A stretch of 64,000 nucleotides of DNA from Phyto melanocephala (Eukaryota > Arthropoda > Insecta > Diptera > Rhinophoridae). A program made the translations under genes and the position numbers. Positions 40,401-46,716 of the stretch are shown here, in pieces (the first letter of the stretch is position 1; each line of letters opens with the position of its first letter). The stretch is taken from the NCBI GenBank assembly GCA_941918925.1, contig OW799234.1, positions 95,831,978 through 95,895,977 on the forward strand. The letters run 5' to 3'. The notes beneath the pieces are model-generated. The model searched no databases. It was not told the DNA's origin and worked only from the letters and a program-made list of their open reading frames with translations.

Positions 40401-42765
40401 TATATTTTAATTTAGTCCAAATTTAGAGGAAAGACAATATATTGATTTCTTTCTACTTCATTTTGATTAAAAAAGAAATCATTCGCTTACATCTTTGTCT
40501 ATGGTAATCATTGCATAATTATGCTGTTACTTTCTTTGGAGCGAAAAATCAAAATAGAATTTTATAATAAGTAAGAGCAAGTATTTTTCAAAATTTTAAG
40601 CAAAAAATCTCTAAGAGCCAATATTTAAGTTATAAAGCAGCGCTGTAGTGAAAAAGCTACACAGAAGTTTAGGCTAAAGCAGTATTCGGTTTTGATCTAT
40701 TTAAAGATAATTTCTTAAGCTGGGCTAGTTAAAAATTTATTTTTCGTACTAAATGTTTACCTTAAATTCGAATTTCTATTTTTTTGCAGGCCAGCTACTA
40801 TACTGGGTCTTGTTCTTATAGCAATGGGTACGGGTGGCATAAAGCCCTGCGTCTCGGCATTTGGTGGCGATCAATTTAAACTGCCCGAACAAGCTAAACA
40901 ATTGGCTACTTTCTTCTCACTGTTTTATTTTGCCATTAATGCTGGCTCTATGATTTCAACCTCTGTCACACCAATACTGAGAGAAGATGTTCACTGCTTT
41001 GGCGATAAAGATTGTTTCTCATTGGCATTTGGAGTACCAGCCATATTGATGTTGATGTCCGTTGTTATATTTATAGCTGGCAAAAAGCTGTATGTAATGA
41101 AACCGCCTGCTGGTAATATGATATTTGGCGTCTCTCAATGTATAACCGAGGCTGTAGGAGGATGGAGAAGAGAACGCAAAACTAGTCCCCGTAAACATTG
41201 GTTGGATTATGCTGAAGCTAAAGTGGGACAAAAAATGGTTTCGGATACTAAGACGTTGTTAAAGATTTTGGTTTTATTTTTACCCTTTCCCGTTTTCTGG
41301 GCTCTCTTCGACCAACAAGGTTCTCGCTGGACTTTCCAGGCCACTCGCATGGACGGTGAATTGTGGGGTTTTACTATTAAGCCGGATCAAATGCAGGTCA
41401 TTAATCCGTTACTGATTTTGGGTTTTATACCCATATTTGATTACGTTATATACCCACTGCTAGCTTTGGTTGGCATTAAGAGGCCTTTACAAAAATTGAC
41501 TTTAGGAGGTCTTTTAGCAGCTGGCGCTTTTATACTTTCGGCATTTGTGGAACTTAAATTGGAGGCCCTTGAACCGATTCTTCCTAACGACATGACCTCA
41601 CAGTTGCGAATTTACAATGGCATGCCTTGTCACTATAGCTTTAAGACCGATCTACCACTTAGCGATGTAAAAAAAGACAATCATTTGCCATCGTTGGGCT
41701 TGTGGCAAGAAAAGGAAATAATGGCACCCTTGATGATGCCATATAGCTTTGAGGCCACAGCTGTTGATGCAAATTGTCCCAGTATCTCGGGCAATGTTAA
41801 TGTAATCCCCGGTAAAGCTGTTAGTTATTTTATCGCCAATGATCGCATGCATGAATTTGAAGATAAACCAGAGAAACCTAGTCTAGGCAATCCAGTTGTA
41901 CGAGTGCTACTTAACATACCCCCCGGTGAGGGTAATTTCAGTTTAGAAGATTCTACAAATCTTAAGACTTCTCTGCAGTCATACAGCACTTTACAAGCCA
42001 TAACCGTGGCAAGAGGCAATGTAATTTTATACTTAAATAATTTACCTCTAACGAATATAACAGCTAGAGCTGGAGGTGTTTATGTTTTGCTGATCAATGG
42101 AAATAATAAAGATGGATTTGTAAGAAAACATTTTTTTTTATTAATTTTTAACAAAAAAAAAAAATATAAAATTTTTTATTTTCATCTTCTAGAATTATCA
42201 AACTCATGTTATAACCGAACCCAACTCGGTGCACATGATGTGGCAGTTGCCTCAGATTATTGTTATAACAGCAGCTGAAATTATGTTTTCTATTACTGGT
42301 TTAGAATTCTCTTTTACCCAAGCGCCAGAGTCAATGAAATCGGTGTTACAGGCATGTTGGTTGCTTTCAGTAGCCATAGGCAATATGTTAGTAGTCGTCA
42401 TAGCCGAACTTAAGTTCTTTGAATCACAGGTAGAATAGAAAATTCTTATTTCTATAAAAAAAATTATTAACATTAAATAATCTATTGTGTAGGCCGCTGA
42501 ATTTACTTTATTTGCTGCTCTAATGGTAGCTGATATGTTGATCTTCATGTTGCTGGCCATGCGTTATAAGTATGTTGAACATGTAGATGATCCAGAAGAT
42601 CCTCTACCACCGCCGACCTCTTCCTCAACCGTATCTACCGATGGCCCATTATCATCATCATCAGATGAGCATATTTCTAAGGAACCAAACATTAATCCCA
42701 CCAAGGAGCCGGCAGACAATGGTATATCAAATGAGGCTTTTGTTTATATGGATGAAAAGCCTTAA
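10481..42765 (+). CDS. yin: Proton-coupled oligopeptide transporter (PTR2/POT, SLC15 family), yin/opt1 orthologue
   Basis: Spliced coding sequence of 727 aa from six exons: 10481-10516, 39264-39342, 39549-39777, 40790-42119, 42193-42429 and 42493-42765 (TAA 42763-42765). All introns are GT-AG and the exon lengths sum to a multiple of three. The family imports di- and tripeptides across the plasma membrane with protons through about 12 membrane helices. Visible signatures are the ExxER motif (E27, E30, R31, in NEFCERFNYYG), the histidine equivalent to PEPT1 His57 (H61), GTGGIKPCVSAFGGDQF from residue 128, the PTR2 signature FYFAINAG (160-167) and FWALFDQQGSRW (284 on). A roughly 200-residue extracellular loop follows, then the last helices (LPQIIVITAAEIMFSITGLEFS). 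The tail is acidic, Ser/Pro-rich and cytosolic. The start ATG at 10481 opens a 12-codon exon; the first intron is 28.7 kb. Length matches the family (about 700-750 aa). The join was made by eye, without cDNA. Confidence 0.93.
10660..11035 (+). repeat. Body fragment of a DINE-1-like repeat in yin intron 1
   Basis: Shares ATGAAAGGGCTTGAGTATTA, TGGCGTCGAAAATAATAA and AAAATGGCGTATTACAT with the element at 12735-13600, and in inverted form with 29281-29620 and 39870-40380. Head and tail are missing. Confidence 0.6.
11150..11840 (-). pseudogene. Tc1/mariner-type transposase remnant
   Basis: The - strand contains EIWFSDEAHFWLNMFINKI (near 11550-11615), the first catalytic-Asp block of the mariner-like family, followed by a frame-shifted MVWCGIHLHLKS. 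Upstream residues with VRIENPVFYCE fit the family. Several stops make it inactive. The 112-codon + strand open frame at 11366 is its antisense shadow. Confidence 0.7.
11841..12734. other. Intron sequence, no gene recognised
   Basis: A/T-rich yin intron. At 12433-12490 there is GTGAATACAGCATTG...TATTGTGAATACGG, a weak palindrome resembling the TATGCATACAGCAG MITE family at 27927 and 39382. Confidence 0.35.
12735..13600 (+). repeat. DINE-1-like repeat
   Basis: The head CCTTCACCTGTGCTGCC is followed by TTTCTACAATATTCAT, CCGACCCTATAAAATAAGTA, GTCTGTCCGTGTTGGTTGAA and the AAATGGCGTATAACATTAG module. It ends CGCACTCTTACTTGTTTTTT, the family tail. The 77-codon open frame on the - strand here is part of the repeat. 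Confidence 0.75.
13601..14350. other. Intron sequence with open frames of unknown nature
   Basis: Overlapping open frames on both strands (13666-13941 and 13880-14197 on +, 13987-14187 on -) have no recognisable domain, and the composition is that of the surroundings. The - strand of 13666-13960 carries fragments that could be decayed transposase, but no diagnostic motif was found. Treated as non-genic intron. Confidence 0.35.
14359..15892 (+). mobile_element. hAT transposon with transposase remnant and perfect 8-bp target duplication
   Basis: CACTGTTGCCA at 14359 is complemented by TGGCAACAGTG ending at 15892, flanked by TTTGTGAC at 14351-14358 and 15893-15900. Both ends carry several subterminal TAGCGAT/AGCTATTTT motifs, the usual layout of transposase binding sites. 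The interior holds a decayed + strand transposase of the ZBED/DUF4371-like hAT type: ENRIYRTKCLAINKNVL near 15070-15115 and FLSLAEVADATG followed by SALKRLDYNFTYESEIGF near 15310-15420, in shifted frames. The open frame 14540-14830 is probably its degraded N-terminal part. Inactive. Confidence 0.88.
15901..16939. other. Intron sequence, no gene recognised
   Basis: A/T-rich yin intron; the 77-codon open frame at 16544-16777 is low-complexity Tyr/Phe/Asn-rich and has no family signature. Confidence 0.4.
16940..17225 (+). pseudogene. Tc1/mariner-type transposase remnant (3' part)
   Basis: AAAGGGTGTCCAAATTTAAA at 16940 is a plausible element end. Downstream the + strand gives VNWPPKTCDLIPLD (third catalytic block) and, in another frame, RNVIENFKKRFGACQ, the characteristic C-terminus. 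Only about 290 bp survive. Confidence 0.65.
17226..18145. other. Intron sequence with a DINE-like tail fragment
   Basis: 17277-17320 reads CCGTATAGGAGGGTATTTAA then AATTCGGCACTGCCATATTG, a decayed DINE-like tail. The remainder is A/T-rich, with no gene recognised. Confidence 0.4.
18146..18285 (+). repeat. Unclassified dispersed repeat, copy 1
   Basis: Begins GGCATGTCCATTAAAAA and continues GATTTGAATTTAGCAAGTTA and AGATCTCTATAGTCCACATA. A diverged copy is at 29638-29770 (GGCATGTCCACAATAAAAAT, TTGAGTTTAGCGCGTTAAAA). No coding sequence was seen. Confidence 0.5.
18978..19260 (+). mobile_element. Fragment of the AAGGCATATTCA hAT-like MITE
   Basis: Left end AAGGCATATTCAGAAGGCAT, then TTTACTTATGCAGGGATGGA and AATTTAGATTTTC, closely paralleling the complete copy at 46717-47093 (TTATTAATGCAGTAATGAAA). 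The right end is missing. Confidence 0.5.
19741..20015 (+). repeat. DINE-1-like repeat, head fragment
   Basis: AGCTTTGTCATTCCATTTGT, CCGACCCCATGAAGTG, GCTTATGAATAGAGGAGTGG, GTTGGTTGAAATCAACTTTT and GAGATATGAGCAAATAAACA match the copy at 45820. The tail is missing. The open frame 19744-19986 is a product of this repeat, not a gene. Confidence 0.75.
20790..21690 (-). pseudogene. Tc1/mariner-type transposase remnant, split by a Helitron
   Basis: The - strand gives RILFNDEPNFCLNMYVNQEN and NCRIW at about 21550-21625 (first catalytic block), then after the Helitron DAATCHATLAVINLLKKTFG and NWPSRSSVLTPLDCFLWGYV followed by KSLVYANKPETINFL (about 20850-21090). The third catalytic Asp position reads Val (SSVLTPLD), and stops and frameshifts are present. 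Inactive. Confidence 0.75.
21162..21445 (+). mobile_element. Non-autonomous Helitron
   Basis: Starts TCCTACTAATATAATAAATG after an A and ends CACAAGCTAG before a T, fitting Helitron ends (5' TC, 3' CTAG, A^T target, no target duplication). The body has the ACTGAATGAAATTTGGCACA motif common in insect Helitrons. It is 284 bp, has no Rep/helicase, and interrupts a mariner-like transposase. Confidence 0.7.
22599..22650 (+). repeat. DINE-1-like tail fragment
   Basis: GTGAAGGGTATATAAGATTT and GCCAAGTATAGCACTCTTAT match the family tail, but the hairpin is decayed (TAGTACTGCCAAGTA). No head was recognised immediately upstream. Confidence 0.55.
22850..23105 (+). repeat. DINE-1-like head fragment
   Basis: TTTTTATACCCTATACCACC is followed by AATATACCAAAATAAAATAA, GATGTCTGTCTATCTGTCTG and related text, in the order of the family head. 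Diverged; the tail is absent. Confidence 0.45.
23162..23774 (+). mobile_element. Helitron-like element
   Basis: Begins TCTATAATAAATATATAAAA then TTCTCGTGTCGCGGTGTTTG after an A, and ends GGCGGGTCAGCTAG (CTAG at 23771-23774). These are typical insect Helitron termini. The interior carries ACGCCACGCC and CACGCCTACTTTAACGCCCA blocks but no coding sequence. 613 bp, non-autonomous. Confidence 0.6.
23775..24724. other. Intron sequence upstream of the alternative yin exon
   Basis: A/T-rich sequence. 24340-24725 contains less repetitive DNA with ACGCACACAATACTTTCGCG and could hold a promoter and 5' UTR for the exon at 24725; no TATA or initiator can be assigned with confidence. Confidence 0.3.
24725..24745 (+). 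CDS. yin: Alternative first coding exon of yin
   Basis: ATG TCG GAA GAA GCC TTA GTG is followed directly by the donor GTAAG at 24746. The exon has the same phase (0) as the 10481-10516 exon, so it can splice to the 39264 acceptor and replace residues 1-12 by MSEEALV, giving a 722-aa protein. It suggests a second promoter about 14 kb inside the long first intron. The N-terminal tail of this family is cytosolic and variable, so the change would affect regulation or sorting rather than transport. Because the exon is so short, the call rests on start, frame and donor alone and needs transcript support. Confidence 0.55.
24995..25590 (-). pseudogene. Mariner-like transposase, C-terminal two-thirds, frameshifted
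   Basis: Two overlapping - strand frames (25571-25383 and 25405-24995) join at an A-run near 25405. The first reads VTVWCGLWAGGIIGPHFF, then VNGERYSEMISNFF. The second has MWFQQDGATCHTAR (second Asp), NWPPRSCDLTPLDYFLWG (third Asp, 36 residues on) and ends TFNIKLYGPYYRFK. The 5' third of the gene is absent. It is the best preserved mariner-like copy here, but is broken by the frameshift and truncation. Confidence 0.85.
25600..26050 (+). pseudogene. Tc1/Tc3-type transposase remnant
   Basis: In shifting + strand frames: RRFAQKHLNSPEEKGKVF, VSRPPNAEYN, EYGGSHIE, then VLVFQQDNDPNILTEKQRL and GIRWPAQSPDINLIDNI. This is the Tc1 order with the DPKH-like and SPDLNPIE-like blocks decayed. It abuts the opposite-strand mariner remnant at 24995-25590. 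The - strand frame at 25612-25977 is its shadow. Confidence 0.75.
26030..26385. mobile_element. Decayed copy of the hAT-like element at 45719-47170
   Basis: AAGGTATGCATTGCG, CATTTTGTTTTTGTATATA and, further on, AAATTATTTATT-type text and AAAAAACAATCAGCTGATT match the uninterrupted parts of the 45719-47170 element. Ends are decayed. Confidence 0.5.
26549..26880 (+). pseudogene. Non-LTR retrotransposon fragment (end of reverse-transcriptase ORF)
   Basis: The 103-codon frame has RLPSYERRLALIRLLTLKDR, then IPQLFKKILNENI, INIPFLLEIKFF and TTNYANTVTQIQHLNNL. This is the segment after the RT domain in Jockey/CR1-like ORF2 (the Y..R...L.LLTL.DRR ... KILN pattern). It is a short 3' fragment typical of 5'-truncated LINE insertions. 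The clade assignment is tentative. Confidence 0.65.
27100..27823 (-). repeat. DINE-1-like repeat, complete, A-rich subfamily
   Basis: In reverse orientation: tail AAGTAACAGTGCTATATTCG with hairpin ATTCGGC-CGT-GCCGAAT, then TATACCCTTCACAACGTG; an A-rich low-complexity centre (about 27230-27440); AGCTGGGATTACTC; the GTTGATTTCAACTAACACAC module; and the head CACCACAGGTGAAGGGTATA. Copies at 33753, 35951, 45820 and 56544 have the same layout. Open frames 27440-27634 and 27737-27922 belong to it. Confidence 0.85.
27927..28063. mobile_element. Short palindromic MITE (GTATGCATAAAAATT family)
   Basis: ACTGCCGTATGCATAAAAAT at 27927 is inverted at TTTTTATGCATACAGCAG ending near 28045, with further pairing around TGGTT and AACCA. 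A related palindrome sits in a yin intron at 39382-39492. Confidence 0.55.
28455..28930. repeat. Unclassified sequence, repeat-like
   Basis: Less A/T-rich than its surroundings, with CCGATCGGGATTTGCACC, AAGATCGGTCAAGAACTCTC and TTGTCCCTATTAGTTAAG. The style resembles dispersed fly repeats, but no second copy was seen in the window and no ends were found. No coding sequence. Confidence 0.3.
29281..29620 (-). repeat. DINE-1-like repeat fragment
   Basis: Starts with the reversed tail AACAAGTAAGAATGCTATAT, then ATACCCTTCACACGCATGGA and the GTTTTACGCCATTTTGCTTA module shared in inverted form with 12735-13600 and 10660-11035. Confidence 0.65.
29638..29770 (+). repeat. Unclassified dispersed repeat, copy 2
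   Basis: GGCATGTCCACAATAAAAAT, GGATTTGAGTTTAGCGCG and TTAAAATCTCTATATTCCGC align with 18146-18285. No coding sequence. Confidence 0.5.
30313..30486. mobile_element. Palindromic MITE (ATTCACAAGG family)
   Basis: AAATTCACAAGGTCG at the left and a right end whose complement reads GTATTCATAACCTGTCCTAA, with an A/T-rich palindromic centre (CATTATGATAATG). Relatives are at about 484, 54868, 58448 and 62285. Confidence 0.5.
30756..31076 (+). repeat. DINE-1-like repeat, short copy
   Basis: The head TATACCCACCACAAGAAG with inverted GTGTGGGGGTTTATT, and the tail AATTTTGGCACAGCCGAGTA followed by TAGTGCTCTC. It belongs to the CCACCAC-head subfamily of 2620-5299 and 8668-9062, with the middle deleted. 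Confidence 0.7.
31817..33517. mobile_element. DNA transposon (MITE) with TAGGGTG ends and near-8-bp target duplication, hosting a nested element
   Basis: TAGGGTGGGCGGTT at 31817 pairs with the complement of TAGGGTGACCGGTT ending at 33517. The outside 8-mers ATAGTTAC (31809-31816) and TTAGTTAC (33518-33525) match at 7 of 8 positions, suggesting an 8-bp duplication. Subterminal AAACCGG motifs occur on both sides. Removing the nested element (32134-33206) leaves about 630 bp with no coding sequence. Confidence 0.65.
32134..33206 (-). mobile_element. TA-flanked foldback element with 41-bp repeat arms and IS630/Tc1-type transposase fragment
   Basis: CACCATTTTTCATTGAAATT at 32134 and its exact complement ending at 33206 are flanked by TA (32132-32133 and 33207-33208). 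Each arm is about 240 bp, roughly 90% complementary by eye, and is built from a 41-bp unit starting GAAATTGAGAATTTCAATTT, repeated about four to five times. The centre encodes on the - strand (about 32790-32440) LVLACDNAACHNRLQFIF, then LLRLNPYSPMLNQIKSIW, a stop, and INVPNVSPPNVGKQR. This is the second and third block of a DDE_3 (IS630/Tc1-like) transposase. The usual NPIE acid is replaced (NQIK), so it is dead. Confidence 0.8.
33753..34503 (-). repeat. DINE-1-like repeat, complete, A-rich subfamily
   Basis: Same order as 27100-27823: reversed tail AACAAGTAACAGTGCTATAT, A-rich centre (about 33890-34110), GATGCCACGTTTACTTTAAC, GTGGTCGTGGTTTTTTGCTC, GTTGATTTCAACCAACAGAC and the mutated head. 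The open frame at 34297-34569 comes from it. Confidence 0.85.
34961..35014 (+). repeat. GTAT microsatellite
   Basis: About twelve tandem ATGT/GTAT units with a few GCAT variants, 34961-35014. Confidence 0.85.
35015..35950. other. Intron sequence, no gene recognised
   Basis: A/T-rich yin intron. 35365-35610 contains recurrent TTGTCAGAAA / TCTGACAA motifs in both orientations (TTTGTCAGAAATATCTTACA, CTGACAATGTTGTCAGAAAA), a small inverted array that may be a MITE without clear ends. Confidence 0.35.
35951..36720 (-). repeat. DINE-1-like repeat, complete, A-rich subfamily
   Basis: Reversed tail AACAAGTAAAAGCGCTATAT, about 250 bp of nearly pure A/T centre (36030-36290), AGCTGGGATTCGATGCCACG, four GACAGACGG-type repeats (36552-36588) and head TATACCCTTTTTCACTGTGT then GAAGGGTATA. 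Open frames 36291-36614 and 36511-36711 are part of it. Confidence 0.85.
37440..38640 (-). pseudogene. Non-LTR retrotransposon RNase H/C-terminal remnant, split by a mariner-like insertion
   Basis: Reading the - strand from 38584: DLDVYKDGSK (the RNase H TDGSK block), then in a second frame RDGNCRVDCLAKRVH (the GNCRADELA block) near 38250, then the mariner insertion. Beyond it come WPTMNSRRTKRLLGFNK, ILTCHRIFGNCARRSG and LTYNDCC (37755-37560), matching the LLTGHC..G.HARRLGL.YND region that ends ORF2 in I/R1/Jockey-type elements. Frameshifts and stops make it a pseudogene. The clade is not certain. Confidence 0.7.
37745..38185 (-). mobile_element. Mariner-like element fragment nested in a LINE remnant
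   Basis: The right end is AAAGGGTCCGCCATCTAACG in complement, ending near 38185. The - strand reads KIIFSDEAHFDLGGYVNKQN, then HPKRITVWSGFCSRGIIGPF and VNGDRYRAMLN. The left end and the later part of the transposase are missing. It is closely related to the copy at 43651-44203. Confidence 0.8.
39382..39492. mobile_element. Short palindromic MITE inside a yin intron
   Basis: Left arm CGCATTCATAAAAAATATTT then TGGGTTTATTCAAGACTTAT; right arm ATAAGTCTTCAATAAACCCA then AAAACTTTTTATGAATACAG. The arms of about 43 bp pair around a short loop. It fills half of the 206-bp intron between the exons ending at 39342 and starting at 39549. Confidence 0.75.
39870..40380 (-). repeat. DINE-1-like body fragment in a yin intron
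   Basis: AAATGTTATGCGCCATTTTG, CCATCTTTAATTTTGAATTT and later AAAGTGCTTGATCAGTTGAA correspond in inverted order to 12900-13280. Head and tail are absent. Confidence 0.5.
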
Positions 42766-43440
42766 AGGGTTCAATGTGTTTAAGTAGTAGTTAAGTAACA
42801 AAAAAAAAAAAAAAGGATTCTCTGTGATGTACTTATTTATATTTTTTTTAATGTTGTAAAATTATTAACGAGTTCTTTTTTTTTTTGTAATTTGGGCATA
42901 ACTATTCTGTCCCAAAGAAAAATCTGGTAAATTTTCAAAAAATGTAGCTTTTAAAAAGCTTAGTTTTTCCCTATTGTATTATTTATACATAAATTTTTTA
43001 TAATTTTATCTACTAAAATTATTTTGTAAATTGTATTATATATTTCTACTTTTGTTGTAAAATACTTTTATTATTTTTTATTTTGTAAGTCGTTTAAATT
43101 TATATTATTGTAAAATATTTGTCTTTGAATGGAGGCTATTCACAGTTTAACTGTGTATACATACATGTTGCAAGCATTAATAAGATGAATCGTTTTGCTA
43201 GTCTTTATGTTTTGATGTATTATATTATAGTGTTTTGCTATTTTATAATTCACTACTTACTGTGAGTGCCTCATTTTTAATTATTTCATTTTCATTTTTC
43301 TTCTGTTATTTTAGTAAATTAATATACTATGTATGTACAAGTCTGTGTAAATTACTTTTAAACATATTTTAACAAAATAAGTGTTTTTTTTTTAAATAAA
43401 ACTTAATAAAAATAAATAAAAATGGTGTCATTTTTAAAAG
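42766..43440 (+). other. yin: 3' UTR of yin with clustered poly(A) signals
   Basis: A/T-rich non-coding sequence follows the yin stop codon. AATAAA hexamers occur at 43395, 43405, 43411 and 43415, followed by a short T-rich stretch, which makes cleavage near 43425-43445 likely. No other gene is seen here. The exact end is inferred. Confidence 0.55.
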
Positions 43441-43650
43441 TAAGATCAGTTTATTGTAGGGTGATTACTGGTTTGTCGCAAGGAACAAAAATGTTACTTC
43501 GAAAACAAGCGATAAAGTAAAGTTGCTTGAATTTTTTTTTTAACAAAAGCACAAGAGATTTATTATTAAATTAGCTCGTCTATAGTAACATTTTTGGTAA
43601 AACAATAGTACTTAAGATTTACTAAAATTTAACCAAAACAAGTAAGAGTG

Positions 43651-44203
43651 ATAAAGGGTCCGCCAAATAACTTTTTTTTTTGAAAATGCTATAAAAAAGT
43701 GAAGCTTTGGCTGTGTGGCACGTAGCGCCGTCCTGTTGAAACCAAATGCTGCCAATATCCTCCTCTTCAATTTTTGTGAACAAAAATTCGTTCAACATGC
43801 CCGATAACGATCGCTATTGACTACGGCCACTCCTTGCTCATTTTCGAAGAAAAATGGCTCAACTATGCCTCTGAACTAAAATCCGCACCAAACAGTGACT
43901 CGTTTTGGGTGTATCAGCTTTTCAATGTATGCGTGCGGGTTTTCTGTGCCCCAAATGCGACAATTGCGCTTGTTTACATACCCGTCAAGATCAAAATGAG
44001 CTTCATCTGAAAAGATAATTTTTTTTTGCAAAATCAGCCAAAGTAATGTCGCAATATTTCCCAGCGTTGTTCAAGCGTATACACAACCATGTTCGTTTAG
44101 CGGAAGGATAAAACTAATTATCTGTCAAATCAGACATGAGCTAAGTGTTACCATTCACGAAATAAGCACTAGTTGAAAAAAAGTTAGATGGAGGACCCTT
44201 TAT
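43651..44203 (-). mobile_element. Mariner-like element, internally deleted, both ends present
   Basis: ATAAAGGGTCCGCCAAATAA at 43651 is inverted at the right end (complement ATAAAGGGTCCTCCATCTAA, ending 44203), with TA next to both AAGGGTCC ends. The - strand transposase starts near the right end and reads GYVNKRNCRIWGTENPHAYI and VTVWCGF, then NGDRYRAML and a frame-shifted IWFQQDGATCHTA. It stops almost at the left end, so the third catalytic block was deleted. Confidence 0.8.
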
Positions 44204-44393
44204 ATTCGTCTAGTCGATTCTTATATAGCCTTCAAACAGCTTATACCATCATGTTATAACCATAACTGACAATTATATGGTGCAAATATGACAAATATAT
44301 TTGTCGGTAATTGAACCAAAATTTTCTATTTCATTACATCATCATATTTTATCAGCTGTGACTTAAGCTTAATATGATTTAGATATGTAAATA

Positions 44394-44752
44394 CAGTAGA
44401 AACTCGATTCTTGCTCGCAATGAAAACCGGGCTCGGTGCAAGTTTTGAGGTTGCTGCAAGCACTGAATGTTTATATTTCATAAAATTAAAAAGCATTTCT
44501 ATAGGTCTTTTTAGCACAACATTCATTTTGATTGATAATTTCGTTTCACTTTCGTATTTAGTACTGCGCTGCCTCTAAGCCTCTGACAAACAAAAAATCT
44601 ACAGTGAAACGTATTTAAAAAAAAATTTTTGCATGTATTAAGGGTAAAATTTTCAAATGTTGCAAGTACTGAGTACGTAAAGGAAAAAATTTAATATCGC
44701 AAAAATTGAGGTGTGCAATTAGTGAGTATATGTAAGAATCGAGCTTCTACTG
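44394..44752. mobile_element. Pogo-type MITE
   Basis: CAGTAGAAACTCGATTCTTG at 44394 is inverted at GAATCGAGCTTCTACTG ending 44752, with TA on both sides. CAGT-starting ends with TA targets fit pogo/Tigger elements. The interior repeats GCAAG and GTGCAAGT motifs and has no transposase. 359 bp. Confidence 0.7.
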
Positions 44753-45819
44753 TACTTGTAAATTAAAAAAAAAAATAAATAATTAAAAAATCCATATAAG
44801 GGAATATTTTGTTCGTAGAAAAGTCGACATACGCCAAGATTTTGACAGCGTACCACTTAAAATGAATTTAGCATTCGATATTCGATAATCAACAAAGAAT
44901 TCAATAGCCGGCGTATATTAAAAGTTTATTCTTAAGTGCCTAAAATATATATGTAAGTTTAATATTCAATTCGTGGCTGCTCTGACGTACATATTTGGTT
45001 ATGTGACAATTTAAAAAAAAAATTGTATGGCTCTATTTGGAATTTTTATTGGTCTTATATCTATCTACCAAGCCGTTTAAGGATATCTTGATGGGTTCAA
45101 ATATAAACAACGAGTTAGTTAAATACTGTAAAGTAGCGAAATAAAAAGCTTATTTTGCTCTCCTGAAAACTCAGTAAAAAGCACATAACTAAAGTTGTTA
45201 GAGCAGCGATGAATTGCTTTGCAAGGAAACCTAAATGTTATGAAACTTTTTTGAAAGCTTATTTCGCAGTAATGGCTCCAGCAATCAGTTACGCAATGGT
45301 AACTTGCGATCCACAGGCGTCAAGTTTTATTAACTAATTCAATTTGAACTTAGCGGAAACGAAAGATATTTCTATTGGTGACTGTATGTATTGTAGAATA
45401 TTATTTATTAATTTATTCTAAAACATATGTGTAATATATGGTCAGCTTATTTTCAAATTGTTATTGTAAAATATTGTGTTAATAGAAAAAACCCCTAAAG
45501 TATGCAACATCGACTTAAGTTATATTTGCTTTAAAAACTTTGTAACAAATCAACAGTCGGTTACTTGTGCCCCCAAAGGTAGACTTTATTAAATAAATAT
45601 TATTATATTTTTTTCGGTAAAAACATTAACATATTTTTCGTCCGAGATGAATTTTTGTTTTTAGTTTTGCTAGTAAAATGACAGAGGAATAATAGCAACC
45701 CCAGAAAACTATAATTCCCAAGGCATATCCATAAGGTATATGCATCGCGGCAACAAAACACCAATAAAAAACACATGTATTTTGTTTTTGTATATAGGCC
45801 GGCATATGTCACACAATTT

Positions 45820-46534
45820 TTATACCCTTCACCTGTGGTGCACAAGGGTATATATAGCTTTGTCATTCCGTTTGTAATTTCTACAATTTTCATTTCCGAC
45901 CCCATAAAGTATATATTTTCTGAAAGCTTATGAATAGAGGAGTCGATTAAGCCCTGACCTTTTGTCCGTCTGTCCGTCTGCCCGTGTGTTGGTTGAAATC
46001 AACTTTTAGAAGCAACTATATGTTCCTCAGATCTGTATATGGTATCAATCTCTTGGAAATATCCAGGAATGAATCGCTATTGAAATTCAGCACAATCGCC
46101 CAATAACTTTCTGAGATATGAGCAAAAAACCACGACCACCTCGTTTTTTTTCACAATTACAACAACATACATACATACATACATACATGTAAAAAACATA
46201 CCAAACAAAAAAAAATTAAAAAAAAAAATATTAAAAATAAGAAAAAAATAGTAAAAAAAACTAAAAAAAAAAAATTTAAAAAAAATTTAAAAAATTTTTT
46301 AAAAATTTTTCTAAAAAATTTTTTTAAAAAAATTTAAAAAAAATATAAAAAAAAATAATAAAATATAAATAAAATAAAATAAAACTTTTTTGGCTCAGCT
46401 GGGATTCGATGCCACATTTATTCTAACGTGTACGTATGCACGTATTTTATATGAGATTGTTATTGCATGACTACACGTTGTGAAGGGTATATAAGATTTG
46501 GCACGGCCGAATATAGCACTGTTACTTGTTTTTA
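45820..46534 (+). repeat. DINE-1-like repeat, complete, A-rich subfamily
   Basis: Best copy for family structure. The head hairpin ATACCCTT...AAGGGTAT spans 45821-45852. Then come CCGACCCCATAAAGTATATA, GTCCGTCTGTCCGTCTGCCC, GGTTGAAATCAACTTTTAGA and GTGGTCGTGG-type text in complement, an A-rich centre (46200-46385), and AGCTGGGATTCGATGCCACA. The tail reads GTTGTGAAGGGTATATAAGA, the GGCACGGCC hairpin and CTGTTACTTGTTTTT. It has no coding capacity; the - strand frame 45603-45905 is spurious. Confidence 0.88.
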
Positions 46535-46716
46535 TTTTCTTTTTAAATTTAAATAATTTTTAAAAAACATTAGAGCAAAAACTTTTTATTCATATTTTTG
46601 TAAATTTTAAAATGTTTTAAATCAACTGAAACTGCAAATTATTTATTTTATAATAAAAATAAAAAAAATTTAGTTTGACAACTGCAGGCAGGCTTTTTAA
46701 AAAAGTTGGTAACGCT

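Noticed and set aside
42120..42278. Apparent continuation of the yin frame beyond 42119 into FVRKHFFLL
   Set aside because: This is read-through of the 73-bp intron 42120-42192; splicing at GTAAGA/TTCTAG restores the conserved NYQTHVI...WQLPQ sequence.
41019..42560. Open frames antisense to yin (41019-41231, 41652-41852, 41825-42019, 42252-42560)
   Set aside because: Shadows of the transporter exons without motifs or splice support.
45603..45905. Small proteins beginning MGSEMKIVEITNGMT (also at 19744, 27737, 36511)
   Set aside because: The recurring peptide is a reading of the DINE-like head in both orientations, not a gene family.
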